From: Triglochin maritima | Lineage: Eukaryota > Streptophyta > Magnoliopsida > Alismatales > Juncaginaceae | Direction of reading: 5' to 3' | Assembly (NCBI GenBank): GCA_963682175.1 | Contig: OY821782.1 | Coordinates: 26,123,741 to 26,187,740, forward strand | Length of the DNA stretch: 64,000 nt | Shown here: in pieces, positions 63,319 through 64,000 of the stretch | How positions within the stretch are numbered: position 1 is the stretch's first letter | Layout of the letters: each line of letters begins with the position of its first letter | The notes under the pieces: generated by a model | What the model saw: only the letters and a program-made list of their open reading frames with translations | Databases searched by the model: none | Told to the model about the DNA's origin: nothing | Position numbers and translations under genes: made by a program

Positions 63319-64000
63319 GATTATTACACCCCATAATATATACACCTCATATGAATTTATTATGATTCTAATTATGTCAATTATCATGACATATTGATTT
63401 TATTCATTCACCACATGTGTCCTATTTTCACATGAAACCCGACACATCATATGAACTTAAAATCAAACCTCTTGTTTCCTAGTTTTGTGGTGTGACCTAT
63501 AAGAGGATCTAAGCCAAATTGGTAGTGATATTAAACACTTAATATCTCAGACTATAAGTGGTATCTAGCTACACATTATAGTCACCCAATTAGCATAGAT
63601 GTCTTTGTTCCACCCGAACCGAAACACGGTCCATTTAGTGATGTAAGTGCACCACTTGCGTCTGTCCCTTGCCTCATGATATTAAGAATATATACCAAGT
63701 AGAAATGTGTCACCTTTGTATTATATTCATTTCTTGATCTCTTTAAGCTAATTATAACTATGTAACTTAACTCAAGTCACATTGTGCACATTATAATTTT
63801 GCTTTATCAAAGGGCCCACTAATATCATCACTCAATTAAGAGGGGCAACGATAATCATTTGACTAGCTATCTTTTCCAGCACAAGTCATGTTCAACCAAC
63901 TATTGCCTTTATCAGTATACTCATTGATAGCTTTTGACAATAATCAAATTAAGCACTTCTTGAGTGAAAAGATATAAGTCTCATATCTTAGGATCCAAGA
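63319..64000 (-). repeat. Outer Copia element: partial 5' LTR, runs off window
   Basis: Matches 48890-49565 of the outer 3' LTR closely (for example ATAATATATACACCTC and CACCACATGTGTCC). It starts abruptly inside the LTR after gag sequence, so a deletion removed the LTR end, primer-binding site, leader and most of gag. The rest lies beyond 64000. Confidence 0.82.

Overview
The window is nuclear DNA of a flowering plant. It holds one ordinary host gene at the left end, part of a brassinosteroid-signalling-kinase (BSK) gene with plant-type introns. The other roughly 57 kb is a nested pile of transposable elements. I can name element families and many exact ends (target-site duplications, terminal repeats, primer-binding sites), but not the species.

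Layout. 1-6604: BSK gene on the minus strand, eight exons visible, 3' end beyond position 1; small DNA transposons sit in its introns (1700-2206, 5220-5794). 6605-8442: upstream region with a degenerate tandem repeat and a 167-bp hAT-type MITE. 8443-11766: two decayed hAT elements. 11826-18775: a 175-bp LTR with primer-binding site and two inverted Sirevirus-like Copia LTRs carrying CGGTCGACCG palindromes; the second is split by two solo Ty3-type LTRs. 18790-25432: a degenerate capsid-less Ty3-type element (B) and LTR fragments. 25438-28630: a complete gag-only Sirevirus derivative with chimeric LTRs. 28636-33134: fragments of a third Ty3-type subfamily (C) and a Ty3 gag pseudogene. 33135-35172: unassigned AT-rich DNA.

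35803-48018 is a decayed Mutator-like element. Its plus-strand transposase gene (FAR1-like N-terminus, DDE core, SWIM finger, C-terminal OTU protease) faces a minus-strand plant-mobile-domain (PMD) gene. A complete 7.3-kb Ty3-type element (A, 36283-43582, TSD GTCAC) is inserted in the transposase gene. A Copia element of about 2-kb LTRs (outer copy, from 48019) lies in the PMD gene, and a younger copy of the same family (50623-60446) is inserted into the outer one in the same orientation.

The most unusual signal is a short palindrome, CGGT-NN-ACCG, arrayed in the LTRs of two different Copia lineages. In one array the central two bases vary freely while the half-sites are kept. A second palindrome, GACCGCCAATTGGCGGTC and relatives, occurs in the Ty3-type LTRs and again in their leader next to the primer-binding site. 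The chimeric LTR and the capsid-less gag protein of element A are the other items worth follow-up.
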